Shown here piece by piece: positions 1 to 6,118 of a stretch of DNA of 13,045 nt; within the stretch, counting starts at the first letter, position 1, and each line of letters starts with the position of its first letter. Origin of the DNA: Pseudomonadota bacterium (lineage in GTDB: Bacteria > Pseudomonadota > Alphaproteobacteria > Sphingomonadales > Sphingomonadaceae); contig JAKOWQ010000112.1 of NCBI GenBank assembly GCA_029781465.1, forward strand, positions 1-13,045, in the 5' to 3' direction. The notes beneath the pieces are model-generated. The model was not told the origin of the DNA, ran no database searches, and saw only the letters and a list, made by a program, of their open reading frames with translations. Position numbers and translations under genes: made by a program.

Positions 1-899
1 CGCTCTATGCCAGCTTCCAGGCCGGGCGCGCCACGCCGCGCCAGGTGCTGGAGGCGGCGAGAAGCCTTGCCGATAACCCCGACAGTTATGCCGCCGAAGC
101 CGGGATCGCCAATCTCGAGTCGCTCGCGGGGACGGGATTGCTCGGCAAACCGGGCAAGAAAGGCATGCGCCGTCTCCTCGAGACGATCTACCGCCCCAAA
201 CTGGAAAAGCTCGGCTTCGATCCCCGCGCGGGGCACTATGCCGGCGAAGAACCGGAAGTGGCGCTCCAGCGGGAGCGGATAGTCGCTCGGCTGGCGCTGG
301 CGGTGCGCGACGCCAAGCTGCGAAGGGAATTTGGCGCGGCGGCTGAAGCCTATCTCAAGGGCGACACGGCCGCGCTGGATCCGGTTTGGTTCGGGCCAGC
401 CTTCGCGATCCGGCTTGGCAAGGGCAAGATGCCGGCGGCCAGAGCGCTCGCCGATCAGGCTCTGGCTTCTCAGGATCCGCTGTTTCGTCCGGCCGCGCTG
501 GGCGCACTGGCCGGTTCCGGGCAACCAGCGGTTGCGCGCTGGCTGCTTGAGGAATTTGCCGATCCGCGCCTGCGCCGCAGCGAGCGGATCGACATCATCG
601 CCGGGGTGCTGGGCAATGGCGGCACCGCCGACTACGGATTTGCCTGGCTCAAGCAGAATATCGGCGAGCTGTTGGGTGGATCCAGCGGCATTTTCCTTGC
701 CAACCGGTTGCCCCGAATGCTTGCGGGGTTCTGCTCGCTCGAAAAGGCCAATGCAATCGAAGACCTTCTGCGGCCGAGGTTGCAAGGCAAGACCGGAGCA
801 CTGGCGCTCGAACGCACGGTCGAGCAGGTACGCAGTTGTGCGAATTTGCGGCAGGCGCGCAGCGCGGAATTTACCGCGGCACTGGCCAAGGCGCGATAG
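1..899 (+). CDS. M1 family aminopeptidase, C-terminal part (5' end outside window)
   Basis: The frame is already open at base 3 and runs for about 298 residues to a TAG at 897-899, so the gene begins upstream of the window; the GTG at 45 is an internal codon rather than a likely start. The visible protein is all alpha-helical and Ala/Leu/Arg-rich, and reads as the ERAP1-like C-terminal domain of puromycin-sensitive/PepN-type M1 zinc aminopeptidases. Support is the helical-repeat character and the final segment (LRPRL..., ALERTVEQVRSCANLR, then an Ala-rich tail), which resembles the end of these enzymes. In the family this domain closes over the active site and shapes access for peptides; the catalytic HExxH and GxMEN motifs would lie upstream, so activity cannot be judged here. 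The stop lies 2 bp from the stop of the convergent histidine kinase, leaving no room for a dedicated terminator. Confidence 0.8.
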   Translation, partial: LYASFQAGRATPRQVLEAARSLADNPDSYAAEAGIANLESLAGTGLLGKPGKKGMRRLLETIYRPKLEKLGFDPRAGHYAGEEPEVALQRERIVARLALAVRDAKLRREFGAAAEAYLKGDTAALDPVWFGPAFAIRLGKGKMPAARALADQALASQDPLFRPAALGALAGSGQPAVARWLLEEFADPRLRRSERIDIIAGVLGNGGTADYGFAWLKQNIGELLGGSSGIFLANRLPRMLAGFCSLEKANAIEDLLRPRLQGKTGALALERTVEQVRSCANLRQARSAEFTAALAKAR

Positions 900-901
900 G
901 G

Positions 902-2311
902 TCAGGCCAGGGGCAGGCAGATCGCCGCGCTCAGCCCGGCGATCGCGCCATCGGCGCCGTGCCGGTTGGCAAGACGCAGGCTGCCGCCGTGCTGTTCGGC
1001 GATCGCCCGGGCCAGGGCCAGCCCCAGGCCCGCACCGCCTGTCTCGCTGTTGCGCGAAGGCTCGCCGCGGGTGAAGGGCTCCTGCATCCGTTCGATCTGG
1101 TTCTCGGGGATGCCCGGGCCATCGTCATCGATACGGATCACCGCCTCGTCGCCGGTGCGCGTCAGGCTGACCCGCGCGTTCTGGCCATAACGCAGGGCGT
1201 TGGAGACCAGGTTGCGCAGTCCCCGGCGCAGCCAGGTGGCGCGCAGCGGCACGACGATCCGCGAGGCTTCCGTCAGCGTAACCGGCTCTCCCATGTCCTC
1301 GAACTCTTCCACCACCTGGGCAACCAGCGCGGAGAGATCGACCGGCTCCTTGGGATCGCTGGGCCGCCCGACCCGCGCGAGCGAAAGGATATCGTCGAGC
1401 GATTTGGTGATATCCTCGATCGTTGCGGCCATGCGCAGACGCTCGGCCTCATCCTCGACGCTTTCGATCCGCACCCTGAGCGCGGCCAGCGGGGTCTTGA
1501 GATCGTGCCCGATCGCCCCCAGCATCACGTCCTTTTCGTCCAGCAGGGCGGCGATCCGTCCTTCCATCAGATTGTGCGCGTCGATCAGGCGGCGCACGTC
1601 ATCGGGGCCTTCGGGTGCCATCTGTCCCTTGGTGTCCGGGGTCTGGGCAAAGCGTTCCAGCCGGCCGGTCAATGCCGCGAGCGGGCGGGTGATTCTGCCG
1701 AGGATCAAGGCAATGGCGCCAACCAGGATGCCATAGAGCAGCAGCGTCTGGCCGATCAGCGATGCAATCAGCCCGCGATCGGGGCCCGGCATGGGAATTC
1801 GCACGGTCAGCCATTCGGGCGAACCCTTGATCCGCACCGAGGCCACCATGATCTGTTCGGGACCGGCGTGGCCATGGCCACCCAAAAGTTCGCGCCGCCG
1901 CGCGAGTCTGCGCGCCAGATGCGGGTCGTCGCTTGCCGGCCGCCGCGCTATCGCCACTTCAGTCAGCTCGAGGCCTTGCGACGAGAGAATCTCGCGCAGT
2001 TCCTCCTCGTCGTGGCCGAGCCGATCATCGTCGTCCACCGTCGCCTTGGCACTGCGCTCCACTTTCAGCCGCCGCGCGGATGCGATCATTTCGGGTGGAT
2101 GCTCACCGGGCAGACCCAGGAACCGATCATCGCGGTTGGCCGCGAAAAGCCGCATTGCCGCGGTGTGAACCAGTGCGGCTTCGCGTCGCTCGGCCTGCGC
2201 CCGCCAAAGCAGCGTGGCGCTGATCGCCTGGGCAAACAGCAATGCCAGAGCCACCGCCAGCAAGACCTGACCCTGGAGGCTGCGCGGCCAGAACCTTGCA
2301 AGGACCCGCAC
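902..2311 (-). CDS. Membrane sensor histidine kinase (HAMP, HisKA, HATPase_c)
   Basis: This is the sensor partner of the OmpR-type regulator just upstream. With a GTG start at 2311 it has 469 residues. In order it shows a first membrane helix (about 13-36), a periplasmic segment of about 145 residues, a second helix (about 181-206), a HAMP linker starting at RITRPLAAL, and a phospho-acceptor His269 in GAIGHDLKTPLAALR. The ATP-binding domain follows, with N371 in NLVSNALRYG, the DDDGPGIP box near 395-402 and a GGAGLGLALARAIAEQHGG glycine-rich box near 425. All catalytic motifs look intact. I chose GTG 2311 because it lies 5 bp after the regulator stop and has GGAAG 10 bp upstream; an ATG at 2377 would add 22 Pro/Arg-rich residues and overlap the regulator by 61 bp. 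An acidic run (VDDDDRLGHDEEEL, about 92-105) lies in the periplasmic part. The ligand is unknown; a cation is an inference. Confidence 0.93.
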   Translation of the reverse strand: MRVLARFWPRSLQGQVLLAVALALLFAQAISATLLWRAQAERREAALVHTAAMRLFAANRDDRFLGLPGEHPPEMIASARRLKVERSAKATVDDDDRLGHDEEELREILSSQGLELTEVAIARRPASDDPHLARRLARRRELLGGHGHAGPEQIMVASVRIKGSPEWLTVRIPMPGPDRGLIASLIGQTLLLYGILVGAIALILGRITRPLAALTGRLERFAQTPDTKGQMAPEGPDDVRRLIDAHNLMEGRIAALLDEKDVMLGAIGHDLKTPLAALRVRIESVEDEAERLRMAATIEDITKSLDDILSLARVGRPSDPKEPVDLSALVAQVVEEFEDMGEPVTLTEASRIVVPLRATWLRRGLRNLVSNALRYGQNARVSLTRTGDEAVIRIDDDGPGIPENQIERMQEPFTRGEPSRNSETGGAGLGLALARAIAEQHGGSLRLANRHGADGAIAGLSAAICLPLA

Positions 2312-2316
2312 CGGTT

Positions 2317-3048
2317 TCAGGCTTCCGTCGGGCGCAGGCGGCGGACGTCGGCCGCCAGCATATAGCCGCCACCCCACACTGTCTGGATCAGGACCGGATT
2401 GCGGCTGTCGGCCTCGATCTTGCGGCGCAGGCGGCTGATCTGGTTGTCGACCGCGCGGTCAAACAGGTGGGCCTCGCGTCCCTGAACCATGTCGAGCAAA
2501 CGGTCGCGATCCAGGACCTGGCGCGGATGTTCGAGCAGCGCCATCAGCAGGCGGAATTCGACCGAGGAAATGGGAACCAGCGCTCCATCGGGCGCGGTCA
2601 GACGGCGTTTGAGCGGATCGAGCCGCCAGCCATCGAATTCGAGTATCTCGTCTTCGCCCGGTGCGGGGGCGCCCTTGGCGGTGCGGCGCAACACCGAACG
2701 GACCCGCGCCACCAGCTCGCGCGGCTCGAATGGCTTGACCACATAGTCATCGGCGCCGATTTCAAGGCCGACGATGCGATCCATCGCTTCGCCCCGTGCG
2801 GTCAGCAGGATGACCGGGATCGCCCGGGTCTCGGAAATGTGGCGGCACAGGGAAAGCCCGTCTTCCCCGGGCATCATGATGTCGAGCAGGACCAGATCGA
2901 TGGTTTCATCGCGCAACCGGCTGCGCGCTTCTGCGGCGCTGGCGGCCTGCGATACGGCAAACCCCTGGCGCGAGAGGTACTCGGCCAGGGGCTTGCGCAG
3001 GGTCTGCTCGTCATCGACCAGCAAAAGGCGGGTTGTGGCTTCGGTCAT
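2317..3048 (-). CDS. OmpR/PhoB-family response regulator
   Basis: This 243-residue DNA-binding response regulator is of the usual family length. The receiver domain (about 7-118) has the acidic pair D12-D13, phospho-acceptor D56 in LVLLDIMMPGEDG, T83 in ILLTARGE and K105 in YVVKPFEPRELVARV. The winged-helix DNA-binding domain occupies about 138-235 and includes ISSVEFRLLMALLEHP, the recognition-helix region LFDRAVDNQISRLRRKIE and the wing VWGGGYMLAAD. It is the middle gene of an operon, 22 bp after the EF-hand gene and directly before the kinase. No strong ribosome-binding site precedes its ATG, so translation may be coupled to the EF-hand gene. Tandem heptamers spaced 10 bp upstream of the operon are plausible binding sites for it, since OmpR-family dimers bind direct repeats one helical turn apart. 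The target genes beyond its own operon are unknown. Confidence 0.95.
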   Translation of the reverse strand: MTEATTRLLLVDDEQTLRKPLAEYLSRQGFAVSQAASAAEARSRLRDETIDLVLLDIMMPGEDGLSLCRHISETRAIPVILLTARGEAMDRIVGLEIGADDYVVKPFEPRELVARVRSVLRRTAKGAPAPGEDEILEFDGWRLDPLKRRLTAPDGALVPISSVEFRLLMALLEHPRQVLDRDRLLDMVQGREAHLFDRAVDNQISRLRRKIEADSRNPVLIQTVWGGGYMLAADVRRLRPTEA

Positions 3049-3070
3049 TGCCGGGCAGCGAACCTGGGCC

Positions 3071-3664
3071 TTAGCCAGCGGGTGGCGGGGGCGGCATGCC
3101 GCGATCGCCGTGACGCTTGCCCTTCATGCCCTTCATGTGCTCGCGCATCTTGGCGTGAGCGGCCTGACGCTCTTCGGGGGTCACCTTGCCGTCCTTGTTG
3201 GTATCGGCCTTGTCAAACATGGCGAGGTGCGAAGCGGTGAACTCTTCCTTAGTCACAACGCCATCCTTGTTGGCGTCGGCCATGTGCACCATCATCATCG
3301 CCATGCCATCATGGTCGCCCCGGCCCATGCCGCCAGGGCCATTCCGGCCTGGCGCGCCGCGGTGCCCGTCGGGGTGAGCCGCAGCGAATTCCTCGCGCGA
3401 GATCGAGCCATCCTTGTTGGTATCGAGCATCGCGAAGCGGGCTTCCTTGCGCTCCTCGCGGTGTTCGGCACGATCGCTTTGATCGAGCTTGCCGTCGTGG
3501 TTGGCGTCGAGCTTGGCGAATTCCTCGGCGGCCATGGTCTGGGCTTCTGCGCGGGTAACGATCTTGTCGCCCATCGGGTCGAACCCGGGGCCGCGATCCT
3601 GCGCGATGGCCAGGCCCGCACCGCCAAGCGCCGCAAGCGAAATGCCGATCAAGAACTTATTCAT
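3071..3664 (-). CDS. Secreted EF-hand Ca2+-binding protein (four EF-hand loops)
   Basis: This 197-residue protein is first in the operon with the two-component system. Residues 1-21 form a signal peptide (cleavage probably after AIA), so it should be periplasmic or exported. Four 12-residue EF-hand loops are visible: 53-64 (DANHDGKLDQSD), 81-92 (DTNKDGSISREE), 130-141 (DANKDGVVTKEE) and 154-165 (DTNKDGKVTPEE). Loops 2-4 have the canonical D-x-N-x-D-G pattern and a Glu at position 12; loop 1 ends in Asp. None has Pro at position 2, unlike lanmodulin. A Gly/Met/His-rich linker (about 97-128) separates the two EF-hand pairs, and a Lys/Met/His-rich tail ends in a five-proline run. A GGGAG sequence 7 bp before the ATG supports the start. 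Ca2+ binding is expected from the family; a role as sensor accessory or Ca2+ buffer for the adjacent kinase is inference. Confidence 0.92.
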   Translation of the reverse strand: MNKFLIGISLAALGGAGLAIAQDRGPGFDPMGDKIVTRAEAQTMAAEEFAKLDANHDGKLDQSDRAEHREERKEARFAMLDTNKDGSISREEFAAAHPDGHRGAPGRNGPGGMGRGDHDGMAMMMVHMADANKDGVVTKEEFTASHLAMFDKADTNKDGKVTPEERQAAHAKMREHMKGMKGKRHGDRGMPPPPPAG

Positions 3665-3721
3665 TGGCGAACTCCCATCCAGAAAGGGTGAAGCCGCGGC
3701 CCGACCAAGAGGGAGGGGGGA

Positions 3722-3733
3722 TGCGGTACCGCA
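3722..3733. repeat. 12-bp perfect palindrome in the EF-hand leader
   Basis: TGCGGTACCGCA is a perfect palindrome between the candidate promoter and the EF-hand start codon, next to a purine/G-run at about 3709-3720. It could be a protein-binding site or a chance event in GC-rich DNA; nothing in the sequence decides this. Confidence 0.4.
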
Positions 3734-3761
3734 GCTTCCTGTCAGCCGGTCTAGGCAATCA

Positions 3762-3810
3762 TTGTCGCGCGATTATGCCCGCTCGCGCCGATTTTGTCGC
3801 CAATTGTCAC
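3762..3810 (-). promoter_or_regulatory. Three GYGACAA heptamers, candidate response-regulator binding sites
   Basis: On the plus strand the heptamer TTGTCGC occurs at 3762-3768 and again at 3794-3800, and TTGTCAC occurs at 3804-3810; read in the direction of the operon they are GCGACAA, GCGACAA and GTGACAA. The last two are exactly 10 bp apart, the geometry typical of OmpR/PhoB-family direct-repeat sites, and one covers the candidate -35 element. Assignment to this regulator is inference from position and spacing. Confidence 0.45.
3772..3800 (-). promoter_or_regulatory. Candidate sigma-70-type promoter for the EF-hand/two-component operon
   Basis: Reading on the minus strand, GCGACA (3800-3795) and CATAAT (3777-3772) are separated by 17 bp. 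The second matches the -10 consensus at 5 of 6 positions and the first matches the -35 consensus at 4 of 6. Initiation near 3765 would give a leader of about 100 nt before the EF-hand ATG. No other comparable pair was seen in this gap. Confidence 0.35.
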
Positions 3811-3847
3811 GATCGGGGTGTGCCGTTCATGCCGCGTATTGCAGCCG

Positions 3848-4222
3848 TCAGCCGCCCATCACGAAGGCGTTGAGCTTGTTGCCGTCGGGATCGCGGAAAT
3901 AGCCGGCATAAAACCCGCCATCGCCGCGCGGGCCGGGCGCGCCTTCGTCCGAGCCGCCGTTGGCCAGCGCGATCGCGTAAAGGCGGTCGACCTGATCCTT
4001 GTCGCGCGCTTCAAGCCCGACCATCACCCCGTTGCCGACCGTCGCCGCATTGCCGTCGAAAGGCGCGGTGGCAGCGATCCCGGCGCCGCCGCCGGGCGTG
4101 CCCCAGGCAATGAAGCTGTCAAACTCCATCATCCGGCCGGTGCCCATCTCGGCAGCGATGGCATCATAGAACCTGGCGGCGCGGGCAAGGTCGTTGGTCC
4201 CTACGGTGACATAACCGATCAT
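3848..4222 (-). CDS. VOC family (glyoxalase/bleomycin-resistance fold) protein
   Basis: This small cytosolic protein of 124 residues is the length of a single VOC unit with two beta-alpha-beta-beta-beta modules. It begins MIGYVTVGTNDLARAARFYD and ends with the typical GFYAGYFRDPDGNKLNAF. An ATG at 4255 would add 11 residues, but AAGGAG at 4231-4236, 8 bp before the ATG at 4222, fixes the shorter start. Where many VOC enzymes have a metal-ligand His in the first strand this protein has Tyr4, and where the last strand usually carries Glu it has Asn118, so classical metal-dependent glyoxalase chemistry is doubtful. The substrate is unknown. It follows the Xaa-Pro aminopeptidase by 51 bp on the same strand and could share its transcript; no functional link is evident. 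Confidence 0.88.
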   Translation of the reverse strand: MIGYVTVGTNDLARAARFYDAIAAEMGTGRMMEFDSFIAWGTPGGGAGIAATAPFDGNAATVGNGVMVGLEARDKDQVDRLYAIALANGGSDEGAPGPRGDGGFYAGYFRDPDGNKLNAFVMGG

Positions 4223-4230
4223 CTTCGCTT

Positions 4231-4236
4231 CTCCTT
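4231..4236 (-). promoter_or_regulatory. Ribosome-binding site deciding the VOC protein start
   Basis: AAGGAG on the minus strand, 8 bp before the ATG at 4222, selects this codon over the in-frame ATG at 4255. Confidence 0.75.
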
Positions 4237-4273
4237 CGATTCGATGGGAGAACAATACAGGAACAAATGAGTG

Positions 4274-6079
4274 TTACAAGGGCGCGCAGGCCTGCTTCAG
4301 CCAGGCCAGGTCGGCACCCGAAAGCTGCGGTGCGAGCAGATCCTCGACCCGGGCGTGATACTGGTTCCACCAGGCCACCTCGTCACGCGTCAGCAATGCG
4401 CAGTTGACCAGCGCGCGGTCGATTGGCACCCAGGTGAGGTTCTCGAAGCCGAAAAAGTCACCCTCGGCTCCGGCGATCGCGCGCGGTTCGACCAGCACCA
4501 GGTTTTCGATCCGGATGCCGTATTCGCCAGCCTTGTAATAACCCGGCTCGTTGGAAAGGATCATGCCGGGGAGCAGTTCCTGCCCGGTCCCGGCTTGCCC
4601 GCCCTGGGCCTTGGCGATGCGCTGCGGCCCTTCGTGAACCGAAAGGAAGCTGCCCACCCCGTGCCCGGTGCCGTGGTTGTAATCGAGCCCGGCCTGCCAC
4701 AGGGCCGCGCGCGCAAAACTGTCGAGCTGGCTGCCTAGCGTCCCTTTGGGAAACACCGCCAATGCCAGCGCGATGTGGCCCTTGAGCACGCGGGTGAAGC
4801 GGTCCTTGTGTTCGGCGCCCGGTTCGCCCGGGCCGATCCACACCGTGCGGGTAATGTCGGTGGTGCCATCGAGATATTGTCCGCCCGAATCGACCAGATA
4901 GATCGAATTGGGCAGGATCGGCAGGTTGCTTTCCTCGCTCACCCGGTAGTGCGGGCTGGCGGCATTGGGCCCGGCGGCGGAGATGGTGTCGAAGGAAAGA
5001 TCCTTGAGCAGGCCACCCTCCTCGCGCAGCGCCAGCAGCCGTGCGGCGGCGGAAAGCTCGCTCTCGCCGCCCTTGGGGCATTCGACCGACAGCCAATGGA
5101 GGAACCGCGCCACCGCCGCCCCGTCGCGCGCCTGGGCGGCGCGGTGACCGGCCTGTTCGACCGGATTCTTGGTCGCGCGCGGCAGCACGGTGGGGTCGGT
5201 GGTTTCGACCACTTCGGCCCCGGCGCCGGCCAGCGTGGCGAAGATCGCGGCCACCGCACGCTCGGGATCGACCGCCACCTTCTTGCCCGCCAGCACCTTC
5301 AGGCCGGGGACGAATTGGTCGCGGTCGCGGATCGTCACGGCATTGCCAAGATGGGCGCGCAGTTCGGGCGTGATCTTTTCGGGCGCGATGTACAGTTCGG
5401 CCGTGCCATCGGCGTGGGCCAGCACGAAGCTCAGCGCGACGGGGGTGCGATCGACATCGGCGCCGCGGATGTTGAGCAGCCAGGCCACCGAATCGAGCGC
5501 GGAGATCACCGCCGCATCGAGCTTCTTCTCGCCCAGCCATTCGGCCACCGCCTGGCGCTTGGCCTCGCTCGAAACCCCGGCATACTGGTTGGAATGAACC
5601 AGCGCCGAAGCCAGCGAGGGCGTGGGCCGGTCGGCCCAGACCGCGTCGATCGGATTGCCTTCGACCGCGACCAGCGTGGCCTGCCGCGCGGCCAGCTCCT
5701 TGCTCACCGCATCGGTCCAGGGCTTGCCATGGAGCCAGGCATCGTAGCCGATCCTGGCACCTTCGGGCGCGCTTTCGCCCAGCCACCTGGCGGCCGAGGT
5801 GGCGGGGACCGCCTGGTAATCGAACAGGCTGCCATCGACCTGCTCGCGCACTTGCAGGGTATAGCGCCCGTCGACGAAGATCGCGGCCTTGTCGGCCAGC
5901 ACCACGGCGGTTCCGGCCGATCCGCCGAACCCGGTCAGCCAGGCCAGCCGCTGGGCATAGGCGCCGACATATTCGCTCATGTGCTCGTCGGAAATCGGCA
6001 CGACAAATCCGTCGAGCCCGCGGGATTTGAGTTCCTTGCGCAGCGCATCGAGCCGCGCCTTGTGGGTGTTCATCAGCAT
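4274..6079 (-). CDS. Xaa-Pro aminopeptidase (aminopeptidase P, M24B family)
   Basis: This 601-residue cytosolic metallopeptidase is predicted to remove the N-terminal residue when proline is at position 2. It has the three-domain layout and length of the eukaryotic-type XPNPEP1 group, longer than the roughly 440-residue E. coli PepP. Two creatinase-like N-terminal domains (about 5-135 and 160-300) precede the M24 pita-bread domain (about 310-530) and a short C-terminal extension (about 540-600). The five dinuclear-metal ligands are present: D397 and D408 in LVDSGGQYLDGTTDITRT, H473 in NHGTGHGVGSF, E511 in SNEPGYY and E525 in GIRIENL; substrate-site H469 and H482 are also conserved. The ATG at 6079 has AAGGA about 10 bp upstream; a second ATG two codons later is possible. 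The frame stays open far beyond 6079, antisense to oligopeptidase B, but that part is not coding. It is divergent from oligopeptidase B across 39 bp. Confidence 0.95.
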   Translation of the reverse strand: MLMNTHKARLDALRKELKSRGLDGFVVPISDEHMSEYVGAYAQRLAWLTGFGGSAGTAVVLADKAAIFVDGRYTLQVREQVDGSLFDYQAVPATSAARWLGESAPEGARIGYDAWLHGKPWTDAVSKELAARQATLVAVEGNPIDAVWADRPTPSLASALVHSNQYAGVSSEAKRQAVAEWLGEKKLDAAVISALDSVAWLLNIRGADVDRTPVALSFVLAHADGTAELYIAPEKITPELRAHLGNAVTIRDRDQFVPGLKVLAGKKVAVDPERAVAAIFATLAGAGAEVVETTDPTVLPRATKNPVEQAGHRAAQARDGAAVARFLHWLSVECPKGGESELSAAARLLALREEGGLLKDLSFDTISAAGPNAASPHYRVSEESNLPILPNSIYLVDSGGQYLDGTTDITRTVWIGPGEPGAEHKDRFTRVLKGHIALALAVFPKGTLGSQLDSFARAALWQAGLDYNHGTGHGVGSFLSVHEGPQRIAKAQGGQAGTGQELLPGMILSNEPGYYKAGEYGIRIENLVLVEPRAIAGAEGDFFGFENLTWVPIDRALVNCALLTRDEVAWWNQYHARVEDLLAPQLSGADLAWLKQACAPL

Positions 6080-6118
6080 GGTGTTGCAGTCCTTCTGTAC
6101 CCACCATAGAGCCGGAGC
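6080..6118. promoter_or_regulatory. 39-bp divergent intergenic region
   Basis: Only 39 bp separate the start codons of two divergent peptidase genes, so each promoter must overlap the other gene or the shared gap. On the plus strand TTGCAG (6084-6089) and TAGAGC (6107-6112) are 17 bp apart; if used, transcription would begin at or next to the ATG at 6119, giving a leaderless mRNA. The elements are weak matches. Confidence 0.3.

Noticed and set aside
836..2365. A 509-codon plus-strand frame antisense to the histidine kinase.
   Set aside because: Its composition is Gln/Arg/His/Gly-rich and shadow-like, and the minus strand carries a full kinase with all motifs.
2242..3240. A 332-codon plus-strand frame antisense to the response regulator and part of the EF-hand gene.
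   Set aside because: It spans two well-supported minus-strand genes and shows no recognisable motifs.
3071..3664. Lanmodulin-like lanthanide binder.
   Set aside because: None of the four EF-hand loops has the Pro at position 2 that marks lanmodulin, and the loops look like ordinary Ca2+ sites.
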